64,000 nt of DNA from Cellulomonas sp. JH27-2 (GCF_014837175.1 NZ_JACYFR010000004.1:287437-351436); one strand, 5' to 3'. Positions 1-11,128 are shown, counted from the stretch's first letter. The notes: generated by a model not told the origin, from the sequence alone. Program-made: numbers and translations.

Positions 1-250
1 GTCGCAAGGCGTCGTCGAGCTCCGCCATCGCCCCGTCCGAAGCGCTGCGGCAGGTGCTCCGCCATGACGTCAGGCGATCTTCGAAGTCGGCCGCTTTGCC
101 TCCTGTCCACGCCCCGTTCGACATCGCCCGGACGGCCTTGTCCAAGGCACCCGACAAGGTCTCGGCCGATTCACGCGACGAGCTCCGCGCCGAGCTGATC
201 GCCGCCCGGTACCGGTTCGGCACCTGCGCAGCTGCATCATCAGCGGTCAT
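1..250 (-). CDS. WXG100-like small protein, 5' part only (runs off the left edge)
   Basis: An open frame begins with ATG at 250 and runs leftwards without a stop to the window edge, giving 83 residues. It is rich in Ala and Ser and predicted mostly helical. Around residues 47-60 it reads GAWTGGKAADFEDRL, with a Trp followed by Gly-Gly between two helical stretches. That is the pattern of WXG100/ESAT-6-like helical hairpins used by type VII secretion or attached to polymorphic toxins. A purine-rich stretch (gagaggggcgacg) lies upstream of the ATG as a plausible ribosome site. The family is inferred from helix and motif pattern only. The gene may be a full WXG100 protein or the N-terminus of a longer toxin. 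The missing 3' end would decide. Confidence 0.55.
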   Translation of the reverse strand, partial: MTADDAAAQVPNRYRAAISSARSSSRESAETLSGALDKAVRAMSNGAWTGGKAADFEDRLTSWRSTCRSASDGAMAELDDALR

Positions 251-374
251 CGTCGCGTCGCCCCTCTCGTCGCCCCCGCGGCGTCGTCGGCCCAGCCAAG
301 CGCATGCGCGCCGCTGTGACAACGGACGAGGGCGGGCGAGAGCGCGGTGGCACGTCGTCCGCTGGGTGCTGAGG

Positions 375-447
<73 letters not shown>

Positions 448-502
448 ACGGTCGCTGCCGCGGGACCAGAGTAGTGGCGCGCCGACGAAGGGAGCGCCGG
501 GG

Positions 503-931
503 TCAGCCGTTCGTGACGACCCTGCTCGTCGAGCGGACGACGGTGCCGTTGTCGCGCTCCTGCAGGAGGAAGCTCACGTCCTTCACGTGCACGTTGAAGT
601 TGACGTCGTGGTCGAACGGCGTTCCTCCGCCGCAGCCGTTCGCGTCCTGTGGCGTCCACGTCCGGAAGCCTCCGCCGGACAGGTGGACGGTGATGATGGC
701 GTACGCGCCGTGACTGTCGGCCGGGCAGCGGTCGGTGACCTTCCCGGTCAGGTCGATGCCCCGGCCGCCGTCTGTGAACGAGAGGGTGGCACTCAGGTAC
801 GCGAAGCCGTCCGAGTCGGAGGTCTTGGTGCTCAGGCCGATCGAGATCGGTGCAGCCTGGGCGGGGGCGGCTGCCGCGAGCGTGAGGGCCGCCGTGGCGG
901 CGGCGAGGGTCAGAGCATTCCTGCGGGCCAT
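503..931 (-). CDS. Small secreted protein of unknown function
   Basis: The product is 142 residues. The start ATG at 931 is chosen because it is preceded by GAAGGAGACGCTC (a good ribosome site) and begins a classic Sec signal peptide: MARR, an Ala/Leu-rich core, then AQA-A near residue 25-27. An in-frame upstream extension exists but would bury the signal. The mature part is about 115 residues, beta-rich, with two Cys (in DRCPAD and NGCGGG) that could form one disulphide. No catalytic motif is recognised. The gene stands alone between tRNA-Arg and the divergent GTPase cluster, so context does not help. Predicted to be exported. Confidence 0.8.
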   Translation of the reverse strand: MARRNALTLAAATAALTLAAAAPAQAAPISIGLSTKTSDSDGFAYLSATLSFTDGGRGIDLTGKVTDRCPADSHGAYAIITVHLSGGGFRTWTPQDANGCGGGTPFDHDVNFNVHVKDVSFLLQERDNGTVVRSTSRVVTNG

Positions 932-1100
932 GAGCGTCTCCTTCGAGGCTTGCCTACCGGTTCGGACCTCTTGGCACTTTAGGTTCACTCGCCCCAGGGC
1001 GCGCGCGGAGCTCGTCCGGCAGGTCCGGAAGGCCCGACTCGCCGGGGTCTGACCGCGTGGCGCGTTTGGCCTGGTCAGGTCCGGGCCTGAGAATGAGCAC

Positions 1101-2837
1101 GTGAGCGTTCAGCCGGGGACCGCGTCGGCGTCGCCGACCACGAGGTCGGCGCACGCTCGACACCAGGCCGACGACCCGCGGTCCGTGCTGGCCCGGCCGC
1201 TGGCGGCGACGTCGCTGCTGGACGCCGTACGGGACCTGCGCCGGGACGTCGCCGCGACGGGGTTCCCGCTCGAGATCGAGGGGACGAGCGACGCACGCGC
1301 GTCGCGTGCCCGGCTGCTCGACCAGCTCGACGAGCACCTGCTGCCGCGGCTGACGGAGCTGTCCGCGCCGGCCGTCGTCGTGGTCGCGGGCTCCACCGGG
1401 GCGGGCAAGTCGACTCTCGTGAACTCCCTGGTCCAGGCGGAGGTCAGTCAGGCAGGCGTCCTGCGGCCGACGACCCGGCGTCCGGTCCTGGTGCACCACC
1501 CTCTCGACGCCGAGCTGCTGAGCCACCACCCCGTGCTGGAGTCGGTCGAGGTGGTCGCCGACGAGCACGTGCCGCGCGGCATCGCGCTGCTGGACGCGCC
1601 CGACCTGGACTCGGTCCTGGATTCCAACCGTGAGTCGGCGCACCGGCTGCTCGAGGCCGCCGACCTGTGGCTGTTCGTCACGACGGCCGCCCGGTACGGC
1701 GACGCGCTGCCGTGGAAGGTGCTCGAGAGTGCCGTCGAGCGCGGGGCGTCGATCGCGATGGTGCTCAACCGCGTCCCGTCGGACTCGTTGCCGACCGTTC
1801 GCGGCGACCTGCTCGCGCGGCTGCGCAAGCACGGACTCGACGGGTCGCCGCTGTTCGTCGTGCCCGACGTCGGCCCCCACGAGGGGCTGCTGGGCGCGAA
1901 CGTCGTTGCACCCGTGAACCGGTGGCTCACCATGCTCGCCGGGCCCGACCGGGCGCGCACCGTCATCGGGCGCACGCTGCGTGGTTCGCTGTCCGCGCTG
2001 CGCGAGTGGGTCGACGAGCTCGCGACCGTGGTGCAGGAGCAGGCCGACGCGGCGGCGGCGATCGCGGGCACCATCGACGAGCGGCTCGCGGCACCGGCGA
2101 AGGCCGCGGCCGAGTCGATCCGCGACGGCGCGGTCGCCGACGGTCCCGTGCGGGCGCGGTGGGCCGAGCTCAGCGCGGACGGCGGGCCGGTCCACGACCT
2201 CGTGTCGTCGTCGGGCAAGGTGCGCGGCTCCGCCCGCACCGCACCCGCCCGCGTGACCTCGCTCGAACCCCTGCTCGTCGACCTCAACCAGTCCGCCGCC
2301 GCGACCCTCGCGGAGATCGGTGCGCGTACCGAGGCCGCGCTGCGGTCGTCGCTCACGGCCGACGACGCGCCGGGCGGCTCGACCTCGATCGCATCGGCCT
2401 GGGCGGGCGGCGCGACCGCGGCGCGCCGGACCCGCGCCGCCGAGCTCGCCGCGCGCGGCTGGACCGCGCAGGGGCCGCGCGTCGTGCGCGCGATGCTCGC
2501 AGCACGCCCCGAGGACGACGTCGTCGGGCGCGAGCTGAAGAAGCTCGACAAGCGCCGCCAGCAGGCGGTGCGCTCGCTCGGCGACGAGGGCCTCGCCGCC
2601 GTTGCGCTCGCGGGTGCGGCCGGCGTCAAGGACGCCCGACGGCTGCTGGTCACGCTGCTCGGCGCGGCGGGCGAGCGCATCGTCGACGACCTCGTCCGAG
2701 ACCTCGCCGAGCGCGCCTCCGACCAGGCGCGCCTCGAGCGTTCCGCGGTCGACGAGCTGCTGGCCGACCCCGACCTCGCCGACGACGCCGCATCGAGGCT
2801 GCGCCTGCGGCTCGCCGTCCTGAAGGGGCTGACATGA
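1101..2837 (+). CDS. Dynamin-like GTPase, first pair, soluble A-type member
   Basis: The product is 578 residues from a GTG start. A P-loop GSTGAGKST lies at about residues 97-105, followed by RPTTRRP (switch I/G2 region), LLDAPDLDSV (G3, an Asp-Ala-Pro-Asp variant) and VLNRVPSD in place of a strict NKxD. A long helical C-terminal half follows and no clear membrane span is seen. The size and split GTPase plus helical stalk fit the bacterial dynamin-like/YfjP-like GTPases, which remodel membranes as paired partners (DynA/DynB in Streptomyces, IniA/IniC in mycobacteria). Its stop overlaps the next gene's ATG by four bases (ATGA), so the two are translationally coupled. Membrane remodelling is inferred; the P-loop GTPase call is firm. 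Confidence 0.8.
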   Translation: MSVQPGTASASPTTRSAHARHQADDPRSVLARPLAATSLLDAVRDLRRDVAATGFPLEIEGTSDARASRARLLDQLDEHLLPRLTELSAPAVVVVAGSTGAGKSTLVNSLVQAEVSQAGVLRPTTRRPVLVHHPLDAELLSHHPVLESVEVVADEHVPRGIALLDAPDLDSVLDSNRESAHRLLEAADLWLFVTTAARYGDALPWKVLESAVERGASIAMVLNRVPSDSLPTVRGDLLARLRKHGLDGSPLFVVPDVGPHEGLLGANVVAPVNRWLTMLAGPDRARTVIGRTLRGSLSALREWVDELATVVQEQADAAAAIAGTIDERLAAPAKAAAESIRDGAVADGPVRARWAELSADGGPVHDLVSSSGKVRGSARTAPARVTSLEPLLVDLNQSAAATLAEIGARTEAALRSSLTADDAPGGSTSIASAWAGGATAARRTRAAELAARGWTAQGPRVVRAMLAARPEDDVVGRELKKLDKRRQQAVRSLGDEGLAAVALAGAAGVKDARRLLVTLLGAAGERIVDDLVRDLAERASDQARLERSAVDELLADPDLADDAASRLRLRLAVLKGLT

Positions 2838-4285
2838 GCGACGAGCAGGACCTCACCGCCCGGGTCGACGCGCTGGAGCGGGCGGTCGAACGCGCGGGGG
2901 ACCGGTTCGACCCGGCCGTCGTCGCGACCGTCACCACCGGGCTGACCGGGGTGCACGAGCGACTCGCGCTGGGTGTCGACCACACCGTCGTCGCGCTCGT
3001 CGGTGGCACCGGGTCCGGCAAGTCGAGCCTGTTCAACTCCGTCTCCAAGCTCCAGTTCGCGGACGTGGGCGTCAAGCGCCCGACGACGTCGCAGGTCACG
3101 GCGTGCGTCTGGGGCGGCGACGCCGGCGCGCTGCTCGACTGGCTCGGAGTCGACGGCGGGCGCCGGATCGAGCGCGAGAGCGCGCTCGACGGCGACACGG
3201 AGGTCGCGCTGCGCGGGCTCGTGCTCCTGGACCTGCCCGACCACGACTCGATCGAGCCCGAGCACCGCGCCGTCGTCGACCGGCTCCTGCCGCAGGCCGA
3301 CCTGCTCGTGTTCGTCGTCGACCCGCAGAAGTACGCCGACGACGCCCTGCACACCGGCTATCTGCAGCACCTCGTGGGGCACGAGGCCTCCATGCTCGTC
3401 GTGCTCAACCAGATCGACACCGTGCCCTTCGAGCAGCGCGACGGGCTGATCGAGGACGTGTCGCGGCTGCTGGCCGCCGACGGTCTCGTCGACGTGCCCG
3501 TGGTCGCGGTGTCTGCCGTGAACGGCACCGGGATCACCGAGCTGCGCGCAGGTCTCGCGACGGCGGTCGCCGGTCGGTCCCTGGCTGCGACGCGGGCCGC
3601 CGCCGGGATCGGCGACGCGGTGCGCGCGCTCGATACGCAGGTCGGCGAGCGCGAGCCGTCGGTGCTGTCGGTGTCCGGGGTCGTCGACACCCTGGCGGAC
3701 GCGGCCGGGCTGCCGTCCGTCGCGGCAGCCGTCGGCGCCGCGAGCCGCGGCAAGGAGACGACGATCCCCGCGCTCGGCGCCGTGCAGGGCCACGCCGTGG
3801 GCCAGGCGCGCTCGGCGTGGCTCGCGCCGCTCGTCGGCGCGCTGCCCGCCCGGTGGGCACGGGACCTCGACGCGCGCGTCGCCCCGTCCGAGCAGATCGG
3901 CGCAGCCGTGCAGGAGGCCTTGGCCGGGGTGCGGATCGCCGCGCGGCGCTCGACGGCCGCCGTGGCGTTGACCGTCGCCGCGGCGGTGCTGGCCGTGCTG
4001 GGCATCATGGTCGTGGCGTTGTGGGTCGGGACGCTGGCCGGCGACGGCGACAGCTACGCGTGGGCCCCGGCGGTCGGTGCGATGCTGCTCGTCGGCGCCG
4101 TCGCGTGCTGGCTCGGTGCCGCTGCCGCGCGACGAGCCGCAGGTCGTCGGCGCGGTGAGCAGACGTTGCGCGCGGGCCGGTCCGCGATCGAGGACGTCGC
4201 GCAGCGGTTGCTGATGGATCCCGCGCAGGAGGTGCTCGGCGAGCACCGTGAGGTGCGCGAGCTGGTCGCGACCGCCCGCACCTGA
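2834..4285 (+). CDS. Dynamin-like GTPase, first pair, membrane-anchored B-type member
   Basis: The product is 483 residues starting at the ATG of the ATGA overlap. G1 is GGTGSGKSS at about residues 57-65, G2 is RPTTSQ, G3 is DLPDHDS and G4 is NQID, a nearly canonical set. The C-terminal region holds two hydrophobic spans at about residues 375-395 and 410-432 joined by a short acidic loop, followed by a basic tail (RRAAGRRRG). Such a hairpin anchor is typical of membrane-bound bacterial dynamin-like proteins. It is coupled to the soluble A-type GTPase immediately upstream. A second A/B pair lies about 2.7 kb downstream (7013-10593), beyond ssb and ettA. Confidence 0.8.
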   Translation: MSDEQDLTARVDALERAVERAGDRFDPAVVATVTTGLTGVHERLALGVDHTVVALVGGTGSGKSSLFNSVSKLQFADVGVKRPTTSQVTACVWGGDAGALLDWLGVDGGRRIERESALDGDTEVALRGLVLLDLPDHDSIEPEHRAVVDRLLPQADLLVFVVDPQKYADDALHTGYLQHLVGHEASMLVVLNQIDTVPFEQRDGLIEDVSRLLAADGLVDVPVVAVSAVNGTGITELRAGLATAVAGRSLAATRAAAGIGDAVRALDTQVGEREPSVLSVSGVVDTLADAAGLPSVAAAVGAASRGKETTIPALGAVQGHAVGQARSAWLAPLVGALPARWARDLDARVAPSEQIGAAVQEALAGVRIAARRSTAAVALTVAAAVLAVLGIMVVALWVGTLAGDGDSYAWAPAVGAMLLVGAVACWLGAAAARRAAGRRRGEQTLRAGRSAIEDVAQRLLMDPAQEVLGEHREVRELVATART

Positions 4286-4427
4286 CGCCTCTTCGACGCG
4301 ACCACAGCCACTCCGTCGCGCACCGCTGCCCACAGATCTGGGAAGGTGCCGCCCGCGGGCCGGCGTGGCGCGTGACGCTCCTCCTACGAGCCCCGCGCAC
4401 GCCGGGGCGTCCTGGGAGGAGAGTGGG

Positions 4428-5072
4428 ATGAGCACGCAGAGTCTCGACGTCACGGTGGTGGGTTGGATCGGCAGCGAGGTCACGCTGTTCCCCGCTCGCG
4501 AGGGCAGGCAGGCGTACACGTCGTTCCGGATGGGCAGCACGCGGCGCTACTTCGACCGTGCCACCAGCACCTGGCGGGACGGCCGTACCGAGTGGTTCCG
4601 CGTCAAGGTCTGGCGGACGCTCGCCGTCAACGTGGCCCAGTCCCTGCGCAAGGGAGAGCCGATCGTCGCGCACGGACGGCTGTCCACCGAGGAGTGGACC
4701 TCGTCCGACGGTTCGGTGCACAGCGGTCTGGTCCTCGAGGCGGTCAGCGTCGGGCACGACCTCGCGTTCGGGTCGACGATGTTCCGCCGCACGATCGCCA
4801 CGCCGCGCGCCGACGGTGCCGTCGCCGACGTCACCGGGCTCGTCGAGGCGCCGGTCGACGAGCACGCCGTCGTCGAGCGGTCCGACGAGCCCGCGGACGG
4901 GCCCGACGGCCCGTACCTGCCGGGTCACGCCGTCGGTGACGAGCGCGACGAGGCGCGCGAGTCCGACGACGAGCGCGCGGACGAGCTCGACGAGCTGGAC
5001 GACGAGCTGGACGACGACGAGCTCGCGCAGCTCGGCCGCAGCCCCGCCGGGCTGGGCGCGTTGGTCAGGTGA
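4428..5072 (+). CDS. Single-stranded DNA-binding protein paralogue
   Basis: The product is 214 residues. The ATG at 4428 follows a strong GGGAGGAGAG ribosome site and starts the OB-fold, so longer in-frame extensions are rejected. The OB-fold covers about residues 1-115 and reads like SSB: VVGWIGSEV at the N-terminus, TEWFRVKVW, then GEPIVAHGRL. The C-terminal third is a low-complexity acidic tail rich in Asp-Glu-Leu, but it does not end in the usual DDxPF tip. This suggests a secondary SSB (SsbB-like) rather than the replicative one. An SSB paralogue beside ettA is an arrangement I also recall from mycobacteria. It probably binds ssDNA during repair or uptake; that role is inferred. Confidence 0.82.
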   Translation: MSTQSLDVTVVGWIGSEVTLFPAREGRQAYTSFRMGSTRRYFDRATSTWRDGRTEWFRVKVWRTLAVNVAQSLRKGEPIVAHGRLSTEEWTSSDGSVHSGLVLEAVSVGHDLAFGSTMFRRTIATPRADGAVADVTGLVEAPVDEHAVVERSDEPADGPDGPYLPGHAVGDERDEARESDDERADELDELDDELDDDELAQLGRSPAGLGALVR

Positions 5073-5196
5073 TCGCCTAGGCTGGGTGACCGGCATCCCG
5101 ACCAGGGGCCGGCCAGCGCCCACACGTGGCGGCCGGCGCCTGCTCGGAGCGCATCCTGCAGCACAACTCCCGAGCACCGAGGCGGACGAAGAGCCA

Positions 5197-6879
<1,683 letters not shown>

Positions 6880-6890
6880 CCTGCGGCACC

Positions 6891-6937
6891 GACGAACGCC
6901 GGACCACCCGCACGATGCGGGTGGTCCGGCGTTCGTC
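6891..6937 (+). terminator. Perfect 22-bp stem hairpin after ettA
   Basis: Positions 6891-6912 and 6916-6937 are exact inverted complements separated by the 3-base loop CGA. The stem begins 12 bases after the ettA stop. There is no T-run, as is common for actinobacterial terminators. It should end transcription of the ssb/ettA unit before the second GTPase pair. Confidence 0.85.
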
Positions 6938-7012
6938 GTCCTGACGCGTCCGGGTCGCGAACGCTGCGCGCCTGACCAGGCCAGGAGCGCACCGACCAGC
7001 GACACTAGGGCC

Positions 7013-8992
7013 ATGACCACGCCCGACGACGAGCGACCGGCCACCCCGACCAGCGCGCCGAGCAGCCCCTTGGCCGGTGCGCTCGAGGAGCTGCGGACCC
7101 GCCTCGATGCGACACGTCTGCCGCTCGAGACGCCGGGTGCGGCGGTTGCGCGACAGGACGCGGCCCAGGCTGTCGAGCAGCTCGACGACTACGTGCTTCC
7201 CCGGCTGCGGGCCCGCGGTGCACCGCTGCTCGTGGTGGTGGGGGGATCCACGGGTGCGGGCAAGTCGACGCTCGTGAACTCGTTGCTGGGGGAGGAGGTC
7301 AGCACTCCCGGTGTCCTGCGGCCCACGACGCGGTCACCGGTGCTGGCGCACCACCCGCTGGACGGTCGCTGGTTCAGCACGGACCGCATCCTGCCCGGGT
7401 TGGCACGAGTCACGGCCGACGACCCGGCGACGGGCGACACCCGGCGCGCGCTGCGGCTCGTCTCGACGTCGGCGCTCCCGCAAGGGCTCGCCCTGCTCGA
7501 CGCCCCCGACATCGACTCGGTGGAGGTCGCCAACCGCGAGCTCGCCGCACAGCTCCTGGCCGCCGCCGACCTGTGGCTGTTCGTCACGACGGCGGCCCGC
7601 TACGCCGACGCGGTCCCGTGGGACCTGCTCGCCACCGCCGCCGGCCGGCGGGCGCAGGTGGCGCTCGTGGTCGACCGCGTCGACCCGGGCGCGGAGGCCG
7701 TCGTCGCTGATCTGCGGCGGATGATGGACGGTCACGGCCTGACCGCCGCACCGCTGTTCGCGGTGCCCGAGTCGACCCAGGTCGACGGGCTGCTCCCCGA
7801 GCACGTCGTCGGGCAGATCGCCGCCTACCTGTCGGACCTGGGCGCCGACCCGGCGGCCCGCGACGCCGTCGTGGGTGCCACTCTCGACGGCGTCGTCGAC
7901 GACCTGGTGCGCCGCTCGACGCACCTGGCCGACGCCGCGGACGCGCAGGTCGAGGCGGACGCGCGCCTGCGCGCCGTCTGCGACCGGTACGCCGACGACG
8001 CGGTCGAACGCGTCGCGGCCGCGACGTCCGACGGGACGCTGCTGCGCGGCGAGGTGCTGGCGCGCTGGCAGGACTTCGTCGGGACGGGCGAGTTCTTCCG
8101 CTCGATCGAGAAGCGGGTGGGCCGCGCGCGCGACGCCGTCGTCGGCTTCTTCCGCGGCAGGCCCGCGCAGGCGCCGCACGTCGAGGAGGCGATCGCGCAC
8201 GGGCTGGAAGCCGTCATCCTCGACGCCATCGACGAGGCTGCCGAGCGCACCTACGCGGCGTGGCGGGGCGACCCGGCCGGGGCGGCGCTGCTGGACGGGC
8301 TCGACCTGTCGCGAGGGTCGTCGGCGATGCGCACGGGCGTCGCCGAGCAGATCCGCGCCTGGCAGGGCGACGTCCTGGACCTGGTGCGCGAGCAGGGCGA
8401 GGACAAGCGGGGGACCGCGCGGGCGCTCTCGTTCGGGCTCAACGGGCTCGGCGTGAGCCTCATGGTGCTGGTGTTCGCGTCCACGGGCGGATTGACGGGC
8501 ATCGAGGTCGGCATCGCCGGTGGTACCGCGGTGGTCGCGCAGAAGCTGCTCGAAGCCGTCTTCGGCGACGAGGCCGTGCGCCGCCTGACGGCCACCGCGC
8601 GCGAGCACCTCGAGCAGCGGGTGCGCACGATGCTCGACGACGAGGCCGGCCGGTACACGAGCCAGCTCGACGCGACAGGCGCTGCGCAGGCCGGGGGAGC
8701 CGCACTTCTCGCCGCGGCGCGAGGCGTCGAGCACGCGGCGCGCGGGGAGCGGTTCGGTGGAGCGGCACGGACTGCGGCGCCGTCGTCGGACGGGACGCAG
8801 CTGCGCGGTGCGGTCCGGTGGCGTGCCGGGGGCGGGCAGGCGTCGGCGCCAGGCGTCGGCGCGAAGGTCCCCGACGTTCCTGACGACGACAAGCCCGGCT
8901 TCTGGCGTCGGCTGTTCGGCCGCGGCGCACGCGGTCCGGCCGGCGGCACGACGCCGCGCGATCGGAACGGCGAGCCGAGGGACGACGCATGA
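7013..8992 (+). CDS. Dynamin-like GTPase, second pair, A-type member
   Basis: The product is 659 residues from ATG at 7013. The P-loop is GGSTGAGKSTLVN with its core at about residues 78-86. RPTTRSP, LLDAPDIDSV and VVDRVD follow in the same order and with nearly the same wording as in the A-type protein at 1101-2837, so the two are clear paralogues. It is about 80 residues longer than that one. It has a hydrophobic stretch at about 472-519 (LMVLVFASTGG, then VGIAGGTAVVAQ) that could touch or cross the membrane, and a disordered basic C-terminal tail. Its stop overlaps the next ATG by four bases. A paired membrane-remodelling GTPase role is inferred from family. Confidence 0.8.
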   Translation: MTTPDDERPATPTSAPSSPLAGALEELRTRLDATRLPLETPGAAVARQDAAQAVEQLDDYVLPRLRARGAPLLVVVGGSTGAGKSTLVNSLLGEEVSTPGVLRPTTRSPVLAHHPLDGRWFSTDRILPGLARVTADDPATGDTRRALRLVSTSALPQGLALLDAPDIDSVEVANRELAAQLLAAADLWLFVTTAARYADAVPWDLLATAAGRRAQVALVVDRVDPGAEAVVADLRRMMDGHGLTAAPLFAVPESTQVDGLLPEHVVGQIAAYLSDLGADPAARDAVVGATLDGVVDDLVRRSTHLADAADAQVEADARLRAVCDRYADDAVERVAAATSDGTLLRGEVLARWQDFVGTGEFFRSIEKRVGRARDAVVGFFRGRPAQAPHVEEAIAHGLEAVILDAIDEAAERTYAAWRGDPAGAALLDGLDLSRGSSAMRTGVAEQIRAWQGDVLDLVREQGEDKRGTARALSFGLNGLGVSLMVLVFASTGGLTGIEVGIAGGTAVVAQKLLEAVFGDEAVRRLTATAREHLEQRVRTMLDDEAGRYTSQLDATGAAQAGGAALLAAARGVEHAARGERFGGAARTAAPSSDGTQLRGAVRWRAGGGQASAPGVGAKVPDVPDDDKPGFWRRLFGRGARGPAGGTTPRDRNGEPRDDA

Positions 8993-10593
8993 CGCTCGAC
9001 CTCGCCGCCCGCACGGCGCTGCTCGAGCAGGCGCTCGACGCGTCGGGCGGCCGGCTCCCCGTCGAGCTCGCGCAGGACGCCCGCGCGGTCGTCGCGCGGG
9101 CCCGTGAGCGAGGCGGCCTGTCGGCGGAGCACACCGTCGTCGCGTTGGCGGGGGCGACGGGGTCGGGCAAGTCGTCGACGTTGAACGCGCTGACCGGTGC
9201 GGACCTGGCGCCGGCGGGCGTGCAGCGCCCGACGACCTCGCACGCGCTCGCGGCGGTCTGGGGCGACGGCGCGCAGCCGCTGCTCGACTGGCTGGAGGTG
9301 GGGCGGCGGCACCAGATGGCCGGCGCGGCACCCGTCGGGGGTGCGCTGGTGCTCGTTGACCTGCCCGACCACGACTCGGTGGTCGTCGAGCACCGTGTCC
9401 GCGCCGAGCGGCTCGTCGATCGGGCCGACCTGCTGGTCTGGGTGGTGGACCCGCAGAAGTACGCGGACGCCGCGCTGCACGAGCGCTACCTGCGGCCGTT
9501 GGCGGGGCACGGAGACGTGACGGTCGTCGTGCTCAACCAGGTGGACCGGCTCTCGCCCGACGAGGCCGCGGCGTGCCTGGCGGACCTGCGGCGCCTGGTC
9601 GCCGAGGACGGGCTCGTCGGCGCGCGCGTCCTGGCGCTGTCCGCGCGCACGGGGCAGGGCGTCGACGAGCTGCGGACGATGCTGGACGACGCGGCCGCCC
9701 GGCGCGAGGCGGCCAACCGCCGCTGGGCGGCCGACGAGCGGAGCGTCGCGAAGCGCCTGGTCGGCGAGCTCGGGTCCGAGGCCAAGCGGGCGAAGCCCGG
9801 TCAGGACCGTCTGGTCGCGGGCCTGGAGCAGGCGGCCGGTGTCCCGACGGTGGTCGACGCCGTGCGCGGCAGCGCCCGGCGCGACGCCCACGCCGCGACC
9901 GGCTGGCCCGTGACGCGGTGGCTCGGCCGGTTCCGACGCGACCCTCTGCGCCGCCTCGGGCTCCGCACCGCAGGACTGCGCGTGCCGGGGGCGACGACGC
10001 AGGATGAGCGGACCGACCTGGTGCGCACCTCGATGCCCGTCGCGACCCCCACCCAGCTCGCCGCGGCCCGGACCGCGGTGCGCGACTACGCCGCGTCGGC
10101 GACGCAGGGGATCCCGGAGGCGTGGGCGCTCGACGCCCGCGCTCGCGTCGCCGCAGGCACCGAAAGTCTCGCCGACGCGCTCGACCAGGCGATCGCGAGC
10201 ACGCAGCTCGACGCGGTCCGCCGCCCCGCGTGGTGGCGGGTGGTCGGGTTCGTGCAGTGGGTGCTGCTCGCAGCGCTCGTCGTCGGCGTGCTCTGGTTGG
10301 GCGTGCTCGCGCTGCTCGACTACTTCCGGCTGCCCGACGCGCCGGTCCCGGACTGGCACGGGTTCCCCGTGCCGACCCTGCTGGCCGTGGGGGGTGCCGT
10401 CCTCGGCCTGCTGCTGGCGGGGGTCTCGCGGCTCGCCGCGGCGGTCGGTGCCCGCCGGCGCGCCGCACGCGCGAGGCGCCGTCTGCGGCGTTCGGTGCAG
10501 GAGGTGGCCGCGCGGCTCGTCGTCGCCCCGCTCGACGAGGTCCTGGCAGACCTGGCGCGCGCCCGCAGCGCCGCCGCACGGGCGAGCCGGTGA
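8989..10593 (+). CDS. Dynamin-like GTPase, second pair, membrane-anchored B-type member
   Basis: The product is 534 residues starting within an ATGA overlap. G1 is GATGSGKSS (about 55-63), G2 RPTTSH, G3 DLPDHDS and G4 NQVD, matching the B-type protein at 2834-4285 almost motif for motif. Two C-terminal spans at about 417-445 and 461-484 flank a short Pro-rich loop, and a basic tail follows. The A/B order, the 4-base coupling and the B-type two-span anchor are conserved between both pairs, which points to duplication of a two-gene module. It probably hetero-oligomerises with the upstream A-type GTPase at the membrane; that is inferred. Confidence 0.8.
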   Translation: MTLDLAARTALLEQALDASGGRLPVELAQDARAVVARARERGGLSAEHTVVALAGATGSGKSSTLNALTGADLAPAGVQRPTTSHALAAVWGDGAQPLLDWLEVGRRHQMAGAAPVGGALVLVDLPDHDSVVVEHRVRAERLVDRADLLVWVVDPQKYADAALHERYLRPLAGHGDVTVVVLNQVDRLSPDEAAACLADLRRLVAEDGLVGARVLALSARTGQGVDELRTMLDDAAARREAANRRWAADERSVAKRLVGELGSEAKRAKPGQDRLVAGLEQAAGVPTVVDAVRGSARRDAHAATGWPVTRWLGRFRRDPLRRLGLRTAGLRVPGATTQDERTDLVRTSMPVATPTQLAAARTAVRDYAASATQGIPEAWALDARARVAAGTESLADALDQAIASTQLDAVRRPAWWRVVGFVQWVLLAALVVGVLWLGVLALLDYFRLPDAPVPDWHGFPVPTLLAVGGAVLGLLLAGVSRLAAAVGARRRAARARRRLRRSVQEVAARLVVAPLDEVLADLARARSAAARASR

Positions 10594-10630
10594 ACGGTGG
10601 CAGTATCGAGGTCCTGACGAGAGGACACGC

Positions 10631-11128
10631 ATGACCCGCCTGCACGTCCCGGTCGCCCTGCGGTGGTCGGACCTCGACGCGTACCAGCACGTCAACAACG
10701 TGGAGATGTTCCGCCTGCTCGAGGACGCGCGTATCACCGCGTTCTGGCGGCACGCGGACGCCCCGGCCGACGACGCGTGGCCGACCGCCGTCCTCGACAC
10801 CGGTCCGCACGCGACGTCCCACACGCTGGTGGCGCGCCAGGAGATCGAGTACCTGCGCCCGCTCGGCTTCACGCGTACGCCCGTGCGGGTGGAGATGTGG
10901 ATCGGGCACCTGGGGGGTGCCAGCCTCGAGGTCTGCTACGAGGTGCACGACGGCCCGGTGGCCGGTCGCACGGGGCCGTCGCCGGGCGGTGCGCCCTACG
11001 CCAAGGCGGCGACGACCATCGTCGTCGTGGACGCCGCGACGGAGAAGCCCCGCCGCATCAGCGCCGACGAGCGTGCGGCGTGGGAGCCGTACGTGGAGGA
11101 GCCGCTCACGTTCCGGCGCCGCCGGTAG
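10631..11128 (+). CDS. Acyl-CoA thioesterase, 4HBT hot-dog fold
   Basis: The product is 165 residues. The ATG at 10631 follows CGAGAGGACACGC and begins the domain directly. It carries the 4HBT signature RWSDLDAYQHVNNVEMF, where Asp and the HVNN loop form the active site, followed by IEYLRPLGF and a final beta-strand region. This is the YbgC/FcbC-like family that hydrolyses small or aromatic acyl-CoA thioesters in the cytosol; the natural substrate cannot be read from sequence. It lies 37 bases after the second GTPase pair on the same strand. Its last 23 bases overlap the 3' end of the convergent SDR gene. Confidence 0.85.
   Translation: MTRLHVPVALRWSDLDAYQHVNNVEMFRLLEDARITAFWRHADAPADDAWPTAVLDTGPHATSHTLVARQEIEYLRPLGFTRTPVRVEMWIGHLGGASLEVCYEVHDGPVAGRTGPSPGGAPYAKAATTIVVVDAATEKPRRISADERAAWEPYVEEPLTFRRRR

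Noticed and set aside
1448..4540. A 1,030-codon open frame on the minus strand through the first GTPase pair
   Set aside because: In very GC-rich DNA, long antisense frames are common. This one is low-complexity Arg/Ser-rich, overlaps two genes with clear P-loops, and has no domain.
8251..10872. Long minus-strand frames over the second GTPase pair
   Set aside because: Composition is typical of antisense reading in GC-rich DNA (Arg, Gly, Pro, Ala runs). No family motif, and the plus-strand genes are certain.
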